From Pseudoxanthobacter soli DSM 19599 (GTDB taxonomy: Bacteria > Pseudomonadota > Alphaproteobacteria > Rhizobiales > Segnochrobactraceae): a stretch of DNA of 60,554 nucleotides. Both the position numbers and the translations under genes were made by a program. Numbering within the stretch: position 1 is the first letter of the stretch; each line of letters starts with the position of its first letter. Location: positions 1 to 60,554 of the forward strand of contig CAMDHY010000013.1 in assembly GCA_945898215.1 (NCBI GenBank). The letters run 5' to 3'. A model generated the notes under the pieces. It saw only the letters and a program-made list of their open reading frames with translations. It ran no database searches and was not told where the DNA came from. Shown piece after piece: positions 15,979 through 25,192 of this stretch.

Positions 15979-17622
15979 ATGCTCGACCGCGCCGACGACT
16001 ACGACGACCTCGTCCGCCGCTTCCGCTGGCGCGTGCCGGCGCGCTTCAACATCGCCGAGGCCGCCTGCGAGCGGTGGGTGCGCGTCAAACCCGACCGCGT
16101 CGCGCTGATCGACCTCGACGGCGACCTGAAGCCGCGCGAGATCACCTACGGACACCTGTCGCGGCGCTCGAACCGCCTCGCCCATGGCCTCGCGGCGCAC
16201 GGCATCTCGCGCGGCGACCGCGTCGCGATCCTGCTGCCGCAGGGGCCGGACGTGCTCGTCGCCCACTTCGCCCTCTACAAGCTCGCCGCCGTGGCGCTGC
16301 CGCTGGCGCTCGTCTTCGGCCCCGAGGCGCTCGCCTTCCGGCTGACCGACGCCGGCGCCCGCGCGGTGATCACCACGGCCGCCGGCGCCGAGCGCATCGC
16401 GGCGCTCGCCGTGCGCCCGCCCGGGCTCGACCTCGTGATCGCCGTCGACGGCGACGCGCCCGGCGCGCTCCGCCTGGAGCCGCTCCTGGAGGCGGCGAGC
16501 GACGCGCCGGTCCTCGTCGACACCGACGCCGACGACCCGGCGATGATGATCTACACCTCCGGCACAACCGGCCCGCCGAAAGGCGCGCTGCACGCCCACC
16601 GCGTGCTGATCGGCCACCTGCCGGGCGTCGAGATGCACCACGAGTTCCTGCCCCAGCCCGGCGACCGGCTGTGGACGCCGGCCGACTGGGCGTGGGCCGG
16701 CGGCCTCCTCAACGTCGTGCTGCCGGGACTGATGCTCGGTGTGCCGGTGGTCAGCCACGCGGCGATCAAGTTCGATCCGGAGCGCGCCTGGCGGCTGATG
16801 GCCGACCACGGCGTGCGCAACGTCTTCCTGCCGCCGACGGCGCTGAAGCTGATGCGCGCCGCGCCGCCACCGGCGATCCGGCCGACCCTCAGGACGGTCG
16901 GCTCCGGCGGCGAGGCGCTCGGCAGCGAGACCTACGAGTGGGGCCGGTCGGCGCTCGGCGTCACCATCAACGAGTTCTACGGCCAGACCGAGTGCAACCT
17001 CGTGCTCGGCGCCTGTGCGGCGATCGGGGTGAGCCGCGCGGGGGCGATCGGCAAGCCGGTGCCGGGGCACACCGTGGCGATCATCGACGAGGCCGGCCGG
17101 CCGCTACCCGCTGGCACGCTCGGCCAGATCGCGGTGGCGCGGCCCGACCCCGTGATGTTCCTCGGCTACTGGAACAAGCCGGAGGCGACCGTGGCGAAGT
17201 TCGTCGGCGACTTCATGGTGACCGGCGACCAGGGCATCATCGACGCGGACGGCTACGTCACCTTCGTCGGCCGCGACGACGACGTCATCACGTCCGCCGG
17301 CTACCGCATCGGCCCGGCGGAGATCGAGGACTGCCTCGTCGGCCACCCGGCGGTGTCGCTCGCCGCCGCCGTCGGCAAGCCCGACCCGATCCGCACCGAG
17401 ATCGTCAAGGCCTACGTGGCGCTGAAGCCGGGCTTCGCTGCCTCCGACGCCCTCGCCGCCGAGATCCGCGACTTCGTCCGCACGCGGCTGTCGGCGCACG
17501 AGTACCCGCGCGAGGTCGCCTTCGTCGCCGACATCCCGCTCACCTCCACCGGCAAGGTGATCCGCCGCCTGTTCCGCGAGGCGGCCCGGGCGGAGGTGGA
17601 GGGGGATGTGGGCGAGACGTGA
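15979..17622 (+). CDS. Acyl-CoA synthetase, AMP-forming (acetyl/medium-chain type)
   Basis: This 547-residue ligase has the AMP-binding P-loop IYTSGTTGPPKG at about residue 190, the motif YGQTE, the GDQG-ADGYVTFVGRDDD hinge region and the C-terminal catalytic lysine segment TSTGKVIRR. It should activate a carboxylic acid to its CoA thioester through an acyl-adenylate. The ATG at 15979 follows a GGAAGGGG-type ribosome site. Its size and motifs fit the acetyl-CoA/medium-chain acyl-CoA synthetase group; the chain length is not predictable. It ends 9 bases from a convergent sulfotransferase-like gene. Confidence 0.88.
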   Translation: MLDRADDYDDLVRRFRWRVPARFNIAEAACERWVRVKPDRVALIDLDGDLKPREITYGHLSRRSNRLAHGLAAHGISRGDRVAILLPQGPDVLVAHFALYKLAAVALPLALVFGPEALAFRLTDAGARAVITTAAGAERIAALAVRPPGLDLVIAVDGDAPGALRLEPLLEAASDAPVLVDTDADDPAMMIYTSGTTGPPKGALHAHRVLIGHLPGVEMHHEFLPQPGDRLWTPADWAWAGGLLNVVLPGLMLGVPVVSHAAIKFDPERAWRLMADHGVRNVFLPPTALKLMRAAPPPAIRPTLRTVGSGGEALGSETYEWGRSALGVTINEFYGQTECNLVLGACAAIGVSRAGAIGKPVPGHTVAIIDEAGRPLPAGTLGQIAVARPDPVMFLGYWNKPEATVAKFVGDFMVTGDQGIIDADGYVTFVGRDDDVITSAGYRIGPAEIEDCLVGHPAVSLAAAVGKPDPIRTEIVKAYVALKPGFAASDALAAEIRDFVRTRLSAHEYPREVAFVADIPLTSTGKVIRRLFREAARAEVEGDVGET

Positions 17623-17631
17623 CGGCTCGGG

Positions 17632-18480
17632 TCAGACGTCGCCGATCACCACCTTGCCCCGTCGGCGGATCGACCAGCCGCGGGCGAGGCGGCGGCGGGC
17701 CTCGAAGAGCGGGCGGGCGAGTTCGTGGACGCGGAAGTCGGACTTGGTGGGTCCGGGGCCGGGGCGGACGGATGCGCAGTCGTGGCCGGCGCCGGCCCAG
17801 GTGGCGTGCAGGGCGGCGTCGAGCGGGTTGTCGAGCGGGATGCGCCGGCGTTGCTCGTCGGTGAGGTCGTCCAGCGTCAGTGGCCGCCAGTCGACGCTGT
17901 GGGCCCAGGCCGCCTCGTGATTGACCCGCTTCGCCTGCGCCCGCACGCCGAGATCGTCCGCGACGGCGGCAATGAGGTCATCGCAGCGGCGGTAGTCAGC
18001 GACGAACCAGAAGCCGGCGAGCGCCTCGCCCAGGAGGCGCCATTTCTCGGCCACCGGCATGACGACGAGCCGCGCCGACGACACTTCGAGCCAGCGCGAC
18101 AGCAGGAAGTGCGCCATGGGATCGCGCTGCAGGGCGCTGTAGTAGAGCGGGAACGAATAGGGTCGCCCGCCGGATGCGAGGTACCGCATCATCCTGAAGT
18201 TGTAGTAGGAGATCTGGAAGCTCAGCGGGTCGCGCAGGAGCACGGAGCGGCGGATCTCGCGGCCCGGGAAGCGCGTCTCGATCGACCGCGTCAGGTGATG
18301 GCCGGAGAGCGCGTGGATGCCGGCCGCCGGCGGCATTTCCGACAGGCCGCCGCGGCCCGGACGTCGCGGCATGAAGAAAGCCTCCTTCACCATGTGGCGG
18401 GCGAGGTGCACCTCGATCGTCCGCCCAGCGCACTTCGGGACGTGCAGCAGAATGTGGAGGGGGTGCGGCGAATCCGACAT
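17632..18480 (-). CDS. Sulfotransferase-like protein (Sulfotransfer_2 type)
   Basis: This 282-residue protein opens with LLHVPKCAGRTIEVHL, matching the 5'-phosphosulfate (PAPS) binding loop of sulfotransferase family 2. The segment SVLLRDPLSFQISYY at about residue 80 matches the 3'-phosphate-binding RDP...SxY motif. A third region, FWFVADYRRCDDLIAAV, resembles the family's E/D-helix. There is no signal peptide, so it is probably cytoplasmic. It stands alone between a convergent CoA ligase and repeats; no polysaccharide or PAPS genes are near. The acceptor is unknown. Confidence 0.6.
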   Translation of the reverse strand: MSDSPHPLHILLHVPKCAGRTIEVHLARHMVKEAFFMPRRPGRGGLSEMPPAAGIHALSGHHLTRSIETRFPGREIRRSVLLRDPLSFQISYYNFRMMRYLASGGRPYSFPLYYSALQRDPMAHFLLSRWLEVSSARLVVMPVAEKWRLLGEALAGFWFVADYRRCDDLIAAVADDLGVRAQAKRVNHEAAWAHSVDWRPLTLDDLTDEQRRRIPLDNPLDAALHATWAGAGHDCASVRPGPGPTKSDFRVHELARPLFEARRRLARGWSIRRRGKVVIGDV

Positions 18481-18550
18481 GGGCCGAGGCTAGCGGAGGT
18501 GGGTGTTGGTGGCCACGCGTTGCGAGACCTTACGCGTCGACGGCGCAGTC

Positions 18551-18735
18551 TTTGACCCTCCCCCTGTGGCAGGGTCGGGCCGCGAAGCGGTCCGGGGAGG
18601 GCCGCCGGCGGCGAAGCTGCCGGCGGTGCGACGGTCCGGCAGTCTCGCACGCCGTACCGCCGCGCTCGCGCGCGGCGGATCCCACCGGCCGGCTTCGCCG
18701 GCCCCCCCCCCTACGAGAGGGGAGGGAGAGCTTCC
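18551..18735. repeat. GC-rich repeat block of type B (divergent pair)
   Basis: A CCTCCCC-type hairpin at 18555-18604 and a facing block CCCCCCCCTACGAGAGGGGAGG at 18699-18724 enclose shorter palindromes such as GCCGGCGGCGAAGCTGCCGGC. The arrangement resembles a diverged inverted pair of the type B repeats found at 30705 and 51284. It fills the 262-base gap between the sulfotransferase-like gene and the CoA ligase gene; no gene is visible there. Confidence 0.6.
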
Positions 18736-18743
18736 CCAGTACC

Positions 18744-19988
18744 TCATCCGACCGGCCGCAGGTCGTCGATGACCTTGCCGTCGTTGGCGAGCGTGCCGGC
18801 GGGGACGGGCTCGGCGGCGCCGGAGAGCTTGGTGACGTCGCGCAGCGTCGCGGCGACGGCGGCGGCGAGCGCCACACCGGCCTCACCGTCGACCGCCGCC
18901 TCGAAGCGCAGCACCATGGTGTCCTGCTCGTCGGCCCGGCCGACGACGAGGCGGGCGCGGCGGATTTCCGGGTGGCGCTTCACCACCTGGTCGACCTGGG
19001 CCGGGTCGACGAACATGCCCTTCACCTTGGTGCGTTGATCGGCGCGGCCCATCCAGCCTTCCAGCCTGAGGTTCGTGCGCCCGCACGGGCTCGGCCCCGG
19101 CAGCAGCGCCGAGAGGTCGCCTGTGCCGAAGCGGATGAGCGGATAGGCCGGCGACATCCGCGTCACCACCACCTCGCCGACCTCGCCCGGGGCGACCTGA
19201 TCGCCGGTGCCCGGACGAACGATCTCGAGAATGATGTCCTCGTTGACGACGAGGCCGGAGCGCCCGCTCGTCTCGAAGGCGAGGATGCCGAGCTCGGCGG
19301 TGGCGTAGGCCTGGAAGACCGCGACGCCGCGGTGGGAAAATTCGGCGGCGAGGCTCTTCGGCAGCGCCGCGCCGGAGACGACGGCGCGGACGATCGAGGA
19401 CGTCGGGCGGCCGAGCTCTTCGGCCTTGTCGAGCAGGACCTTGAGGAAATCCGGCGTGCCGCAGTAGGCGACGGGCTTCAGCGACGCGATGGCGTCCAGC
19501 TGCGCCTCGGTGTTGCCGACGCCGGCCGGGATGACGGCGCAGCCGAGCGCTCGCGCCGCCTCGTCGAGGATGAAGCCGCCCGGCGTCAGGTGGTAGGCGA
19601 AGGCGTTGTGGACGATGTCGCCCTTGCGGATGCCGGCGGCATAGAGCGCGCGGGCGCCGCCCCAGGGATCTGGCCCCGGACCCTGCGGCTCGAAGATCGG
19701 CCCCGGCGACAGGAACAGGCGGCCCCACAGCCCGGGATCGGGCACGGCGAGGCCGCCGAACGGCGGGTCCGCCCGCTGGCGCTCGACCAACGCCGACTTG
19801 CGCGTCACCGGCAGGCGGGCGAGCGCCGTGCGGTCGCGAACGGTGGAAAGCTCGTGGCCGGCGAGGATCTCGGCCCAGCCGGGCGCGGCCTCGACCGCCT
19901 CGGCGAGCTGCGCCGGCAGCTGCGCGAACAGATCCGCCTCCCGGACGGCCGGGTCCTGCGTCTCGCGGTCGTCGAACGGTCGGCTCAT
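18744..19988 (-). CDS. Phenylacetate-CoA ligase family protein (PaaK-like)
   Basis: This 414-residue AMP-forming ligase belongs to the PaaK group. It has the fold's GGF/TPGG segment, the motif YATAELG, the hinge GEVVVTRMSPAYPLIRFGTGDLS, and the C-terminal domain with VKGMFVDPAQVDQVVKRHPE and the lysine region LANDGKVIDDLRPV. It would convert an aromatic acid such as phenylacetate or a benzoate to its CoA ester. It starts 54 bases after the LivF-type ATPase stop, so it is the last gene of a transport operon that begins with another CoA ligase. This suggests uptake coupled to activation of an aromatic or long-chain acid. Confidence 0.82.
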   Translation of the reverse strand: MSRPFDDRETQDPAVREADLFAQLPAQLAEAVEAAPGWAEILAGHELSTVRDRTALARLPVTRKSALVERQRADPPFGGLAVPDPGLWGRLFLSPGPIFEPQGPGPDPWGGARALYAAGIRKGDIVHNAFAYHLTPGGFILDEAARALGCAVIPAGVGNTEAQLDAIASLKPVAYCGTPDFLKVLLDKAEELGRPTSSIVRAVVSGAALPKSLAAEFSHRGVAVFQAYATAELGILAFETSGRSGLVVNEDIILEIVRPGTGDQVAPGEVGEVVVTRMSPAYPLIRFGTGDLSALLPGPSPCGRTNLRLEGWMGRADQRTKVKGMFVDPAQVDQVVKRHPEIRRARLVVGRADEQDTMVLRFEAAVDGEAGVALAAAVAATLRDVTKLSGAAEPVPAGTLANDGKVIDDLRPVG

Positions 19989-20042
19989 CGCGCCCCCTGA
20001 GGCGCAGCGGCGCGCCCGATCGGTCCTATCACCGCCAGCATG

Positions 20043-20903
20043 TCACGACAGCCACCTTTTGCGGCGCTTGTAGTGCTTGACATCGCGGAACGACTTCCGC
20101 CCCTCGCCGCCGACGCCGAGATAGAACTCGCGCACGTCCTCGTTGGCCGACAGCGCGCTCGCCGGGCCGTCCATGACGACGCGGCCGTTCTCGAGGATGT
20201 AGCCGTGGGTGGCGTAGCGCAGCGCCACGTTGGTGTTCTGCTCGGCGAGCAGGAAGGAGACGCCCTCGTCGGCATTGAGCCTGTGGACGATCTCGAAGAT
20301 CTCCTCGACGAGCTGCGGGGCGAGGCCCATCGACGGCTCGTCGAGCAGGATCATCTTCGGCCGCGACATCAGCGCCCGCCCGATGGCGCACATCTGCTGC
20401 TCGCCGCCCGACGTGTAGCCGGCCTGCGAGGCGCGGCGGACCTTGAGGCGAGGGAAGTAGGTGTAGACGAGCTCGAGGTCGCGCTTGATCGCGGCGCCCC
20501 CGTCGCGGCGGGTATAGGCGCCGGTGAGGAGGTTCTCCTCGATGGAGAGGTGGCCGAAGCAGTGGCGGCCCTCCATCACCTGGATGCAGCCGCGCCGCAC
20601 CAGCGCGTTCGGCGACAAGGCCTCCACCGCCTCGCCGCGGAAGACGATCGAACCCTTCGTTACGGCGCCGCGCTCGGCGCCGAGCAGGTTGGAGATCGCC
20701 TTCAGCGTCGTCGTCTTGCCGGCGCCGTTGGCGCCGAGCAGCGCCACGACGCCGCCTTCGGGCACCGTCAGGGAGACGCCCTTCAGGACGAGGATGACGT
20801 GGTCGTAGATCACCTCGATGTTGTTCACCGAGAGGATCGGCGCCGCCGCCGTCGCCGCGGCGGGGATGGTCCCCGCCGCTGCCGTTGTGGTCGTCGCGCT
20901 CAC
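20043..20903 (-). CDS. Liv-type ABC transporter ATP-binding protein (LivF-like)
   Basis: This 286-residue ATPase has Walker A GANGAGKTT, signature TSGGEQQMCAIGRAL, Walker B MILLDEPSMGLAP and a switch in LLAEQNTN. It carries an extended C-terminus (RKSFRDVKHYKRRKRW) that I recall in LivF proteins next to AMP-ligase/Liv operons. The GTG start at 20903 is chosen because it overlaps the binding-protein stop as GTGA; a longer open frame upstream runs antiparallel to coding sense and is a shadow. It pairs with the LivG-type ATPase at 24377. Confidence 0.87.
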   Translation of the reverse strand: MSATTTTAAAGTIPAAATAAAPILSVNNIEVIYDHVILVLKGVSLTVPEGGVVALLGANGAGKTTTLKAISNLLGAERGAVTKGSIVFRGEAVEALSPNALVRRGCIQVMEGRHCFGHLSIEENLLTGAYTRRDGGAAIKRDLELVYTYFPRLKVRRASQAGYTSGGEQQMCAIGRALMSRPKMILLDEPSMGLAPQLVEEIFEIVHRLNADEGVSFLLAEQNTNVALRYATHGYILENGRVVMDGPASALSANEDVREFYLGVGGEGRKSFRDVKHYKRRKRWLS

Positions 20904-22216
20904 GAGCACGGCTCGGCGCGGGCCGGCCAGGGCTGGTTCTTCGAGACGTAGTCTGCCGCCGACGCCTTGAGCAGCGGCTCGACGACGTCGGTCATCGGCG
21001 CGAACCAGTCGCTCACCGGCTTCCAGGTAGTGCCGTCCCACTGCTGCACGTAGACGTCGTGGTGGCCGGAGTGGTCGGTGCAGGAGAGCTTCAGCGGCGT
21101 CATGAAGCCGTCGAGGCCGATCTCCTTCAGCCGCTCGGCGGAGATCTCCAGCGTCTCCATGCCCTTGCGGACGTCCTCGGCAGTGACGTCGGGCTTGCCG
21201 GCGAGCGTCTGGGCGTTGCGGATCGCCTCCGCCATCAGCACGGAATTGTAGACGCCGCGATTGTAGAGGTTCTCGCCGAACTTCGCGGCATCGACCTTCG
21301 ACATCCCCTTGTCGACGACGTGGGTCTTGATGTCCTGCAGGGCCGGATAGTTCGGGCCGACGCCGTTGAAGTTGAGCGTCTTGTAGCCGACGGCGCCGGC
21401 ACCGGCCGGGCGCGCGTCGTCCTCGCCGCCCGCCCACCAGACGCCGATGAACTTGTCCATCGGGTACCGGATCTTGGCGGCCTCCTTGACGGCGGTCGGG
21501 TTCATGGCGCCCCAGCCCCACATCACCATGTAGTCGGGCTTGTCGCGGCGCACGTTCAGCCACTGCGAGGACTGGTTCTGCATCTCCTGGGCGGGGACCG
21601 GGTACTGCAGGAGCTCGAAGCCGTACTTCGTCGCGAGGTCCTGCAAGAGCGGGATCGGCTCGCGGCCGTAGCCGGCGTCGAGGAAGAGGTAGCCGATCTT
21701 CTTGCCCTTGAGGTTGTCGAGGCCGCCCTCCTGCTCGCCGATGTACTTGATGACGGCGGAGGCGCCGTCCCAGTAGGTCATCGGCGGGTTGAACACCCAC
21801 GGGAAGGTCTCGCCCTCGGCGGCGGCCGACAGGCCGTAGGCCATCGACAGGACGGGGATGTGGTCGACGTTCGCCTTCGGGATGACGGCCAGCGTGATGC
21901 CGGTGGACCACGGGTTCATGAACAAGGGCTTCTTGCCCTTCACCGCCTCGTAGCACTCGACGCCCTTCTGCGTGTCGTAGCCGGTCTCGCACTCCTCGAT
22001 GACGATCTTGACGCCGCCGATGCCGCCGTCGCGCTCGTTCAGCATCTGCAGATAGTCGTTCATGCCGTTGGCGATCGGGATGCCGGAGTTGGCGAACGGC
22101 CCGGTGCGATAGGTGAGAAGCGGGATGTAGAGCCCCTCGGCGAAGGCCGGCGCCGCGGCAAACGCCGCCATCGCGCCGGCGAGCACCGTGGCCGTCAGGG
22201 TGCGCTTCAGTGTCAT
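20900..22216 (-). CDS. Liv-type ABC transporter substrate-binding protein
   Basis: This 438-residue periplasmic protein has a signal peptide ending AAAPAFA-EG at about residue 26. The mature start LYIPLLTYRTGPFANSG, the ECETGYD segment and the WGWGAMNPTAVKEAAK region mark the longer Liv subgroup usually found with AMP-forming ligases, not the classic leucine-binding proteins. It is the fourth transporter gene of the operon (LivG, H, M, K, F order), 91 bases after LivM. The ligand is likely an organic acid that the flanking CoA ligases activate; this is inferred from context. Confidence 0.85.
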   Translation of the reverse strand: MTLKRTLTATVLAGAMAAFAAAPAFAEGLYIPLLTYRTGPFANSGIPIANGMNDYLQMLNERDGGIGGVKIVIEECETGYDTQKGVECYEAVKGKKPLFMNPWSTGITLAVIPKANVDHIPVLSMAYGLSAAAEGETFPWVFNPPMTYWDGASAVIKYIGEQEGGLDNLKGKKIGYLFLDAGYGREPIPLLQDLATKYGFELLQYPVPAQEMQNQSSQWLNVRRDKPDYMVMWGWGAMNPTAVKEAAKIRYPMDKFIGVWWAGGEDDARPAGAGAVGYKTLNFNGVGPNYPALQDIKTHVVDKGMSKVDAAKFGENLYNRGVYNSVLMAEAIRNAQTLAGKPDVTAEDVRKGMETLEISAERLKEIGLDGFMTPLKLSCTDHSGHHDVYVQQWDGTTWKPVSDWFAPMTDVVEPLLKASAADYVSKNQPWPARAEPCS

Positions 22217-22307
22217 GCTCGTCCCTCCCTCGTCGGTTCGCCGGGGCGGATGCCGCCGGCCGCTTCCTCCGCGCGGGGTCTGCGCCCCGTCGCCATGATC
22301 GGCCGCC

Positions 22308-23384
22308 CTAATAGGGGAACGGCCACGTCCTCAGCTTCTGCTTGCCCACCTGCCAGAGCCTCGCGAGGCCGTGCGGCTCGACGATCAGGAAGACGATGAT
22401 CAGCGCCCCGATGATCATGTAGGTGAGATGCTGCACGGCATCGGCCGCCACGTCGATGCCAAAGGTGCGCGGCGCAGCGCGGATCAGCACCGGCAGGATG
22501 AAGATGAAGGCTGCGCCGAAGAACGATCCGACGAGGCTGCCGAGGCCGCCGATGATCGTCATGAACAGGATCAGGAACGACAGGTTGATCGAGAACGACG
22601 ACGGCTCCGCCGCGCCGAGCCAGAAGAACACCATCATCGCCCCGGCGACGCCGAGATAGAACGACGACACCGCGAACGCCGAGAGTTTCGCCCTGAGCGG
22701 GCGCACCCCGATCAGCTCGGCGGCGATGTCCATGTCGCGGATCATCATCCACGAACGGCCGATGCGGCCGTGCACGAGGTTGGAGGCGATCCAGGTGAGC
22801 AGCGCGACGAGGCCGAGGACGGCGAAATAGCGCGCCTCCGGCGAGGCGGACGGGCCGGTCAGCATCACGCCGAAGCCGGTACGGCCGGGCACCTCGATCG
22901 CCCCCGAGGCGTTGGAATTGTAGAGCCAGGGGATGCGGATGAAGCACCACTCCAGAAAGAACTGCGCGGCGAGCGTCGCCACCGCCAGGTAGAAGCCCTT
23001 GATGCGCAGCGACGGCAGCCCGAAGACGATGCCGATCGCCGCCGAGACGAGGCCCGAGGCGAGCACCAGGATCAGGATGTTCGTGTCTGGGAAATAGGTC
23101 GTGAGTTTGTAGCAGGCATAGGCGCCCGCCCCCATGAAGCCACCAGCGCCGAGCGACAATTGGCCGGCATAGCCGGTGAGGATGTTGAGCCCGATCGTCG
23201 CCAGCGCCATGATCAGGAACGGGATCATGATGGTGTTGAGGAAGAAGTCGTCGCCGAGGAGCGGCACCAGCACGACGGCCACGAACAGGATCACGCCGAG
23301 GCCGATCCGATCCTGCAGGATCGGGAACACCGCCATGTCGGCGCGGTAGCTCGTCTTGAACTGGCCGGCCTCGCGATAGAACAC
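22308..23384 (-). CDS. Liv-type ABC transporter permease (LivM-like)
   Basis: This 358-residue inner-membrane protein has about nine hydrophobic segments and the family loop LRIKGFYLAVATLAAQFFLEW. The GTG at 23384 (VFYREAGQFKTSY) is the chosen start: it matches the N-terminus I recall for this subgroup, a GAGGGGA ribosome site lies 8 bases upstream, and the gene begins 13 bases after the LivH stop. A longer frame to 23495 would overlap LivH by about 100 bases and has a serine-rich shadow composition. It forms the channel with LivH. Confidence 0.87.
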   Translation of the reverse strand: MFYREAGQFKTSYRADMAVFPILQDRIGLGVILFVAVVLVPLLGDDFFLNTIMIPFLIMALATIGLNILTGYAGQLSLGAGGFMGAGAYACYKLTTYFPDTNILILVLASGLVSAAIGIVFGLPSLRIKGFYLAVATLAAQFFLEWCFIRIPWLYNSNASGAIEVPGRTGFGVMLTGPSASPEARYFAVLGLVALLTWIASNLVHGRIGRSWMMIRDMDIAAELIGVRPLRAKLSAFAVSSFYLGVAGAMMVFFWLGAAEPSSFSINLSFLILFMTIIGGLGSLVGSFFGAAFIFILPVLIRAAPRTFGIDVAADAVQHLTYMIIGALIIVFLIVEPHGLARLWQVGKQKLRTWPFPY

Positions 23385-23397
23385 GTGTTCGTTCCCC

Positions 23398-24354
23398 TCA
23401 GACCCGTTCGATGATGCGTTCGCCGAACAGCCCCTGCGGGCGGAACAGCAGGAAGACGAGGGCGATGACGTAGGCGAGCCAGCTCTCGATGCCACCGCCG
23501 ATCAGGGGGCCCCAGTAGATCTCGCCGAGCTTCTCGCCGATGCCGATGATGAGGCCGCCGACGATGGCGCCGGGGATCGAGGTGAAGCCGCCGAGGATGA
23601 GCACCGGCAGCGCCTTCAGGGCGATGATCTGCAGGGCGAACGACACGTCCGAGCGGGCGCCCCACATGATGCCGGTGGCGAGCGCCACGACGCCGGCGGT
23701 GAACCAGACGATCACCCAGATCTGTTCGAGCGAGATGCCGACCGACAGCGCCGCCTGGTGGTCGTCGGCGACCGCCCGGAGCGCCCGGCCGATGCGCGTG
23801 TAGTGGAAGAACACGCCGATGCCGACCACCATGACGATGGCGATGGCGGCTGCGGCGATGTCGATCTCCTGGAAGAAGACGACGCCGCCGAACACCTCCC
23901 ACTCGCGCATGCCGGTCGGCAGCCCGAGCGCCTCGGTGATCATCACCTTCGGCTCGCCGCCGAACACGAACTCGCCGAGGCCGATGAGGAAGTAGGTGAG
24001 CCCGATCGTCGCCATGAACAGGATGATGTCGGGCTGGTTGACCAGCGGCCTGAGCACCAGCCGCTCGACGGCCACCGCGAGCACGAACATCACGACGAGC
24101 GTCAGCCCGAGCGCCACCCAGGCGGGCATGCCGAGGGCGTAGAGGCCGACCAGCGTCAGCGCCGCGAACACCACCATGATGCCCTGCGCGAAGTTGAAGA
24201 TGCCCGACGCCTTGAAGATCAGCACGAAGCCGAGCGCGATCAGGGCGTAGAGGACGCCGCCGACGAAGCCGTCCCACAGCACCTGCAGCAGGAAGTCCGG
24301 CGCCGACACCATGTCGACGAAGGGCTGCACCAGCACGGCCCAGAGAACGTCCAT
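23398..24354 (-). CDS. Liv-type ABC transporter permease (LivH-like)
   Basis: This 318-residue membrane protein has eight or more hydrophobic stretches and the LivH patterns DGFVGGVLYALIALGFVLIFKASGIFNFAQG near the N-terminus and LGGFTSIPGAIVGGLIIG near the C-terminus. It is 22 bases downstream of the LivG-type ATPase gene and 13 bases upstream of LivM, in one operon. It is probably paired with LivM in the inner membrane. Confidence 0.88.
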   Translation of the reverse strand: MDVLWAVLVQPFVDMVSAPDFLLQVLWDGFVGGVLYALIALGFVLIFKASGIFNFAQGIMVVFAALTLVGLYALGMPAWVALGLTLVVMFVLAVAVERLVLRPLVNQPDIILFMATIGLTYFLIGLGEFVFGGEPKVMITEALGLPTGMREWEVFGGVVFFQEIDIAAAAIAIVMVVGIGVFFHYTRIGRALRAVADDHQAALSVGISLEQIWVIVWFTAGVVALATGIMWGARSDVSFALQIIALKALPVLILGGFTSIPGAIVGGLIIGIGEKLGEIYWGPLIGGGIESWLAYVIALVFLLFRPQGLFGERIIERV

Positions 24355-24376
24355 CAGCCCTGCCTCCCGCGCGCCA

Positions 24377-25192
24377 TCAGTGCGGCACTCCGAGATAGGC
24401 GTCGATGACGTCCTGGTTCTTCTGCACCTCCTCGGGCGCGCCGTCGGCGATCTTGACGCCGTAGTCGAGGACGACGACGCGGTCGGAGAGGTCCATGACG
24501 ACGCCCATGTCGTGCTCGATGAGCGCGATCGTGGTGCCCCACAGGCGGTTCACGTCGAGGATATAGCGGGACATGTCCTCCTTCTCCTCGAGGTTCATGC
24601 CGGCCATCGGCTCGTCGAGGAGGAGGAGTTCGGGGTCCATGGCGAGCGCGCGGGCGAGCTCGACGCGCTTCTGCAGGCCGTAGGGCAGCTTGCCGACCGG
24701 CGTCTTGCGGATCGCCTCGATCTCCAGGAAATCGATGATCTCCTCCACCGCGCGGCGGTTCTCGATCTCCTCGGAGAGCGCCGGGCCGTAGCGCAGGCAC
24801 TGCCAGAGGAAGCCGCGCTTCATCTTGAGCGTCCGGCCGGCCATGATGTTGTCGAGGGTCGTCATGCCCTTGAAGAGGGCGACGTTCTGGAAGGTGCGGG
24901 CGATGCCCTGGCTCGCCGCATCATAGGGGCGCATGCGCCGGCGGACGGTGCCCTTGTAGGTGATGGTGCCCTGCTGGGGGTGGTAGAAGCCGTTGATGAC
25001 GTTGAGCATCGACGTCTTGCCGGCGCCGTTCGGGCCGATGATGGCGCGGATCTCGCCCTTGCGGACGTCGAACGACACGTCGTTGATCGCCCGCACGCCG
25101 CCGAACGACAGCGTCACCCCTTCGAGCGCCAGCAGCGGCGGGCCCGCGGCGTCGGTCGCGGCGGCGCGGATGGGGACGACGGCCGCCGTCAC
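24377..25192 (-). CDS. Liv-type ABC transporter ATP-binding protein (LivG-like)
   Basis: This 271-residue ATPase has Walker A GPNGAGKTS, a signature region LPYGLQKRVELARAL, Walker B LLLLDEPMAGMN and switch IEHDMGVV. The P-Y-G-LQ-K form of the signature is normal for LivG of ligase-linked operons. The GTG start at 25192 overlaps the upstream ligase stop as GTGA. It is followed by LivH. With the LivF-type protein at 20043 it should form the nucleotide-binding pair. Confidence 0.87.
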   Translation of the reverse strand: MTAAVVPIRAAATDAAGPPLLALEGVTLSFGGVRAINDVSFDVRKGEIRAIIGPNGAGKTSMLNVINGFYHPQQGTITYKGTVRRRMRPYDAASQGIARTFQNVALFKGMTTLDNIMAGRTLKMKRGFLWQCLRYGPALSEEIENRRAVEEIIDFLEIEAIRKTPVGKLPYGLQKRVELARALAMDPELLLLDEPMAGMNLEEKEDMSRYILDVNRLWGTTIALIEHDMGVVMDLSDRVVVLDYGVKIADGAPEEVQKNQDVIDAYLGVPH

